Shown here one piece after another: positions 31,289-33,864 of a stretch of 33,864 nt of DNA. The stretch comes from FLUQ01 sp031548325 (GTDB lineage Bacteria > Desulfobacterota > Desulfovibrionia > Desulfovibrionales > Desulfovibrionaceae). The DNA lies in assembly GCA_031548325.1 (NCBI GenBank), contig JAVBRE010000072.1, positions 1-33,864 on the forward strand, given 5' to 3'. The notes beneath the pieces are model-generated. The model did no database searches. It had not been told where the DNA came from and saw only the letters and a list, made by a program, of their open reading frames with translations. Positions within the stretch are counted from its first letter, which is position 1; every line of letters begins with the position of its first letter. Position numbers and translations under genes: made by a program.

Positions 31289-32983
31289 TCAATAGGTCCG
31301 GACAGCCGGCATATGCTTGATCCGCGTCACCGCTTTGGTGGTCAGGTCAAAGCCGCCCTGGGCGTTGCGCGCAACCGCGGAATGGCAGCCCCATTTTTCA
31401 TCGTCCCGCTGCGGATAGTCGCGCCGGTAATGCGAACCCCGGCTTTCTTGCCTGGCCAGGGCGCAAGTGGCGATAAGTTCCGCCAGCAGGGTCATGTTTT
31501 CCAGTTCCAGACGGTCCACAAGCTCGTTATTGAAAAGACAGCCGCTCTGGCTGACCGTGAGGGCGGCGGTGCGCCGGCGCATTTCCTGCACCAGCGGAAT
31601 GGCCTTGGTGATGTCCTCGGCCGTACGGAAGATGCCCACGTAGTCGTTCATCGCCTTGCCGAGTTCGCGCTTCAGGCCGACGCCGCTTTCCGTGCCTTTT
31701 TTGCCCGTCATGTCCATGATTCTGGCTTCTTCGGCGGCCAGTTCCTCCGTCACGGAACAGGTTTCGCCCTCGCGTTCTTTGGCCACTTCCGCCGCGCGGG
31801 CGCCGCTGCGTTTGCCGAAAACGATGGTTTCCAGCACGGAGTTGCCTCCCAGGCGGTTGGCGCCCTGTACGCTGACGCAGGCGGTTTCGCCGGCCGCCAG
31901 AAGCCCCCGGACCGAGGTTTCGCCGTCGATCGTCACTTCGATGCCGCCCATGGAATAGTGCTGCGCCGGCTGGATGGGGATGGGGCTGTCGATCATGTCC
32001 CGGCCGATGTACTGAATCGCCAGTTCTCTGTTTTTGGGCAGGTAATGCATGATTTTTTTCGCGCCAAGGTGCCGCAGATCAATATGCACGTACTCTTTGC
32101 CGTCCACCCCGTTGCCCAGTTCGATTTCCGCCTGAATGCCGCGGGAAACCACGTCGCGGGTCGCCAGCTCTATTTTTTCCGGGGCGTACTTTTTCATGAA
32201 ACGCTCGCCCTGATGGTTGGTCAGATAGGCGCCGGAAGAACGGCAGGCTTCGCTTATCAGAATATTGGTGCCGAACAGGGACGTGGGGTGGAACTGCACG
32301 AATTCCATGTCCAGCAGCCGCGTTCCGGCCAGATAGGCCAGGGCCATGCCGTCGCCCGTGGTGTTGAGCGCGTTGGTGGAACGGGGGTAGTAGACCTGCC
32401 CGTACCCGCCGGTGCAGACCACAATGACGTTGGTCTCGATGAAATACAGTTTGCCGTCGCGCAAATTGATGCAGGTCAGGCCGCAGACCTTGTTGTCGCG
32501 GACCACGATTTTCGTGGCGAACCACTCATCGTAAATGGTCACTCCCGTCCTTTGCAAGTACCCGTACAGGGTTCTGACAATCGTGTGCCCCGTGCGGTCC
32601 GCCGTGAAAATACTGCGGGCAAAGCCCTGGCCGCCGCTGCCCGACGATTTTTTCGTGTAGCCGCCGTCCTCGTCCCGGCTGTAAATCAGGCCGAAACGTT
32701 CCATCTCCAGGGTATCTTCCTTGCCGTGCTCGCACAGGTAGGTGATGGCGTCTTCATCGCCCAGATAGTCGCTGCCTTTTACGGTGTCGAATACGTGGTT
32801 TTCCCAGTCATCCCCTTCCCGGAAGGCCGCGTTCAGCGATGTGGCCATGGTTGACTGCACCCGCATGGGATGCACCTTGCTGACGACCGCCACGTTTTTG
32901 CAAAAGCGCTGGGCTTCCACGGCGGCCCTGAGCCCGGTGGCGCCGGCGCCGAATACCACCACGTCGTGTTTTATAATTTCCAC
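31289..32983 (-). CDS. sdhA: Succinate dehydrogenase/fumarate reductase flavoprotein subunit
   Basis: The 564-residue flavoprotein interconverts succinate and fumarate. FAD site: VVFGAGATGLRAA. Active-site segments: QFHPTSLFG, RDVVSRG, HYSMGGI and NRLGGNSVLE, all normal. The segment where the His for covalent FAD attachment is expected (usual RSHT) reads RVQST, with Gln43 in place of His, so FAD may be non-covalent. I chose GTG 32983 (MEIIKHDVVV), since the frame upstream runs through the fumarase gene; its overlap with that stop is three bases. Direction of catalysis cannot be told from sequence; fumarase neighbours and DcuC fit fumarate respiration. Confidence 0.93.
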   Translation of the reverse strand: MEIIKHDVVVFGAGATGLRAAVEAQRFCKNVAVVSKVHPMRVQSTMATSLNAAFREGDDWENHVFDTVKGSDYLGDEDAITYLCEHGKEDTLEMERFGLIYSRDEDGGYTKKSSGSGGQGFARSIFTADRTGHTIVRTLYGYLQRTGVTIYDEWFATKIVVRDNKVCGLTCINLRDGKLYFIETNVIVVCTGGYGQVYYPRSTNALNTTGDGMALAYLAGTRLLDMEFVQFHPTSLFGTNILISEACRSSGAYLTNHQGERFMKKYAPEKIELATRDVVSRGIQAEIELGNGVDGKEYVHIDLRHLGAKKIMHYLPKNRELAIQYIGRDMIDSPIPIQPAQHYSMGGIEVTIDGETSVRGLLAAGETACVSVQGANRLGGNSVLETIVFGKRSGARAAEVAKEREGETCSVTEELAAEEARIMDMTGKKGTESGVGLKRELGKAMNDYVGIFRTAEDITKAIPLVQEMRRRTAALTVSQSGCLFNNELVDRLELENMTLLAELIATCALARQESRGSHYRRDYPQRDDEKWGCHSAVARNAQGGFDLTTKAVTRIKHMPAVRTY

Positions 32984-32984
32984 G

Positions 32985-33692
32985 TTACGCACCCCCGCCC
33001 ACTTTCGACATGCCCTCAAGCACGTCTTTTGTGCCGGAAAGCGCCGGAGGCCAGTGGATCATGGCGTCTTCCGGCTTTTTGACGCCGATTTTCCGGTAGC
33101 AGTCGGCCATTCTTTTGCGTGCCCGCTCCATGACTTCTTCGTACAAAGTGGCGCCGGTCGAGTCGATGGCCACCACCATGGCGCCGAGTTTTTTTACGGC
33201 CAGTTCCCATACCGCTTCCGCCAGGCCCATATCTTCTTCCCAGTATACCCGGTTCACCCTTTTGACGTTTTCCGCATAGATGGTGGCGCAGCCGCCCGTG
33301 GCGGCCAGAAATGCCGCGCCGCTTTTTTGCATGGCTTTCACCGCCGTCAGGCCCATGCCGCCCTTGCCGATGATGAGACGAACCCCATAATGGTCCAGCA
33401 TGTAAGGCGTTTCTTTGGTCAGCCGGTAACTGGTCGTGGGGCCGATGGACGTCACCTCCCACTCGCCGCGACTGTTTTTTTGCGAAACAGGGCCGCAGTG
33501 CCAGATGGCTCCGCCCTTCAGATCAAAAGCGGGTTTTTCCCCTTTGTGCCCCATTTCAATAAGACGCTCGTGCGCCAGGTCCCTGGCCGTAAACACCGTG
33601 CCGTCAAGATAGACCACGTCGCCCACGCGCAAGGCGCGAACCTGTTCTTCCGTCACGGGCGTCTGCAACTGATGGATTGCATTCTCGCTCAT
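32985..33692 (-). CDS. Class I fumarate hydratase, beta (C-terminal) subunit
   Basis: The subunit belongs to the iron-sulfur fumarase/tartrate dehydratase family and with alpha converts malate and fumarate. The 235-residue protein has VGDVVYLDGTVFTARD at the start, WEVTSIGPTTSYRL, GKGGMGLTAVKAMQKSG and FLAATGGCATIYA, typical of the beta domain. Its ATG overlaps the alpha stop (ATGA), and its stop overlaps the sdhA start, so fumarase and SdhA are translated in tight coupling. L(+)-tartrate dehydratase beta is the main alternative, but the operon with sdh favours fumarase. Confidence 0.93.
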   Translation of the reverse strand: MSENAIHQLQTPVTEEQVRALRVGDVVYLDGTVFTARDLAHERLIEMGHKGEKPAFDLKGGAIWHCGPVSQKNSRGEWEVTSIGPTTSYRLTKETPYMLDHYGVRLIIGKGGMGLTAVKAMQKSGAAFLAATGGCATIYAENVKRVNRVYWEEDMGLAEAVWELAVKKLGAMVVAIDSTGATLYEEVMERARKRMADCYRKIGVKKPEDAMIHWPPALSGTKDVLEGMSKVGGGA

Positions 33693-33864
33693 TGTTTCGC
33701 CTCCTTATGCGTAATCCATTGCACCCGGCCGTCGGCATACAGGCGCGCTTTGGCAAACCGGTTCGGCCAGCAGCTGAACGCGATGGCCACGGGGTGGGTT
33801 GCTATGTGGCTGCCGCAATAATCCACATGAACGCCCAGCACGGTGGTGTCGCCGCCCAGGCCCA
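33689..33864 (-). CDS. Class I fumarate hydratase, alpha subunit (only 3' end in the window)
   Basis: About 57 C-terminal residues are visible, and the frame continues off the right edge. GLGGDTTVLGVHVDYCGSHI and THPVAIAFSCWPNRFAKAR are the conserved end of the alpha (N-terminal) domain of iron-sulfur fumarases. The stop overlaps the beta start. The [4Fe-4S] cysteines would mostly lie outside the window. The promoter of the fumarase-sdh operon is not in the window. Confidence 0.88.
   Translation of the reverse strand, partial: GLGGDTTVLGVHVDYCGSHIATHPVAIAFSCWPNRFAKARLYADGRVQWITHKEAKQ

Noticed and set aside
31262..32854. 530-codon plus-strand frame opposite sdhA
   Set aside because: Antisense shadow; sdhA is certain.

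Overview
The window looks like chromosomal DNA of a sulfate-reducing deltaproteobacterium of the Desulfovibrionaceae. This is inferred from the recA-alaS neighbourhood, an F1 ATP synthase operon that starts with both b' and b subunits and lacks the a and c subunits, the high GC content, and the many long GC-rich stem-loops between genes. No rRNA, tRNA or CRISPR was recognised.

Left edge (1-2200): accessory DNA. It holds the 3' end of a phage-type 'polyvalent' protein that ends in a probable CdiA-CT-like nuclease domain, then a small protein with two zinc ribbons (candidate immunity protein), then a frameshifted remnant of another polyvalent backbone. At 2414-4100 are a small zinc-ribbon protein and a degenerate receiver-TPR protein, closed by a 126-bp nested palindrome. 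Everything from 4356 to 26623 is on the minus strand: an orphan membrane protein, alaS, recA, queC, the F1 operon atpF'-atpF-atpH-atpA-atpG-atpD-atpC, and an emrA-emrB drug efflux pair.

Right part (19250-33864): a carbon-metabolism island. In minus-strand transcription order it holds a three-gene operon of SucC-like, SucD-like and citryl-CoA-lyase-like proteins, a homocitrate/citramalate-synthase-type enzyme, a DcuC-type C4-dicarboxylate carrier and a CapA-like protein. A LysR regulator lies divergently next to the first gene. After a plus-strand double methyltransferase gene comes a minus-strand operon of fumarase alpha and beta, then succinate dehydrogenase/fumarate reductase A, B, C and D. 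The SucD-like protein has ATP-citrate-lyase-type signature segments, and the three-gene order matches the domain order of animal ATP-citrate lyase. My main hypothesis is therefore an unfused citryl-CoA synthetase plus citryl-CoA lyase, not an ordinary succinyl-CoA ligase.

Regulation and repeats: a 42-bp element (35/42 identical) lies about 115-130 bases upstream of both dcuC and the SucC-like gene, which suggests one regulon, perhaps under the adjacent LysR protein. A hairpin-plus-GC-rich repeat family follows three genes (15.9-16.1, 23.5-23.7 and 27.9 kb). Two nested palindromes of 126 and 127 bp (4.1 and 26.8 kb) share a similar architecture.
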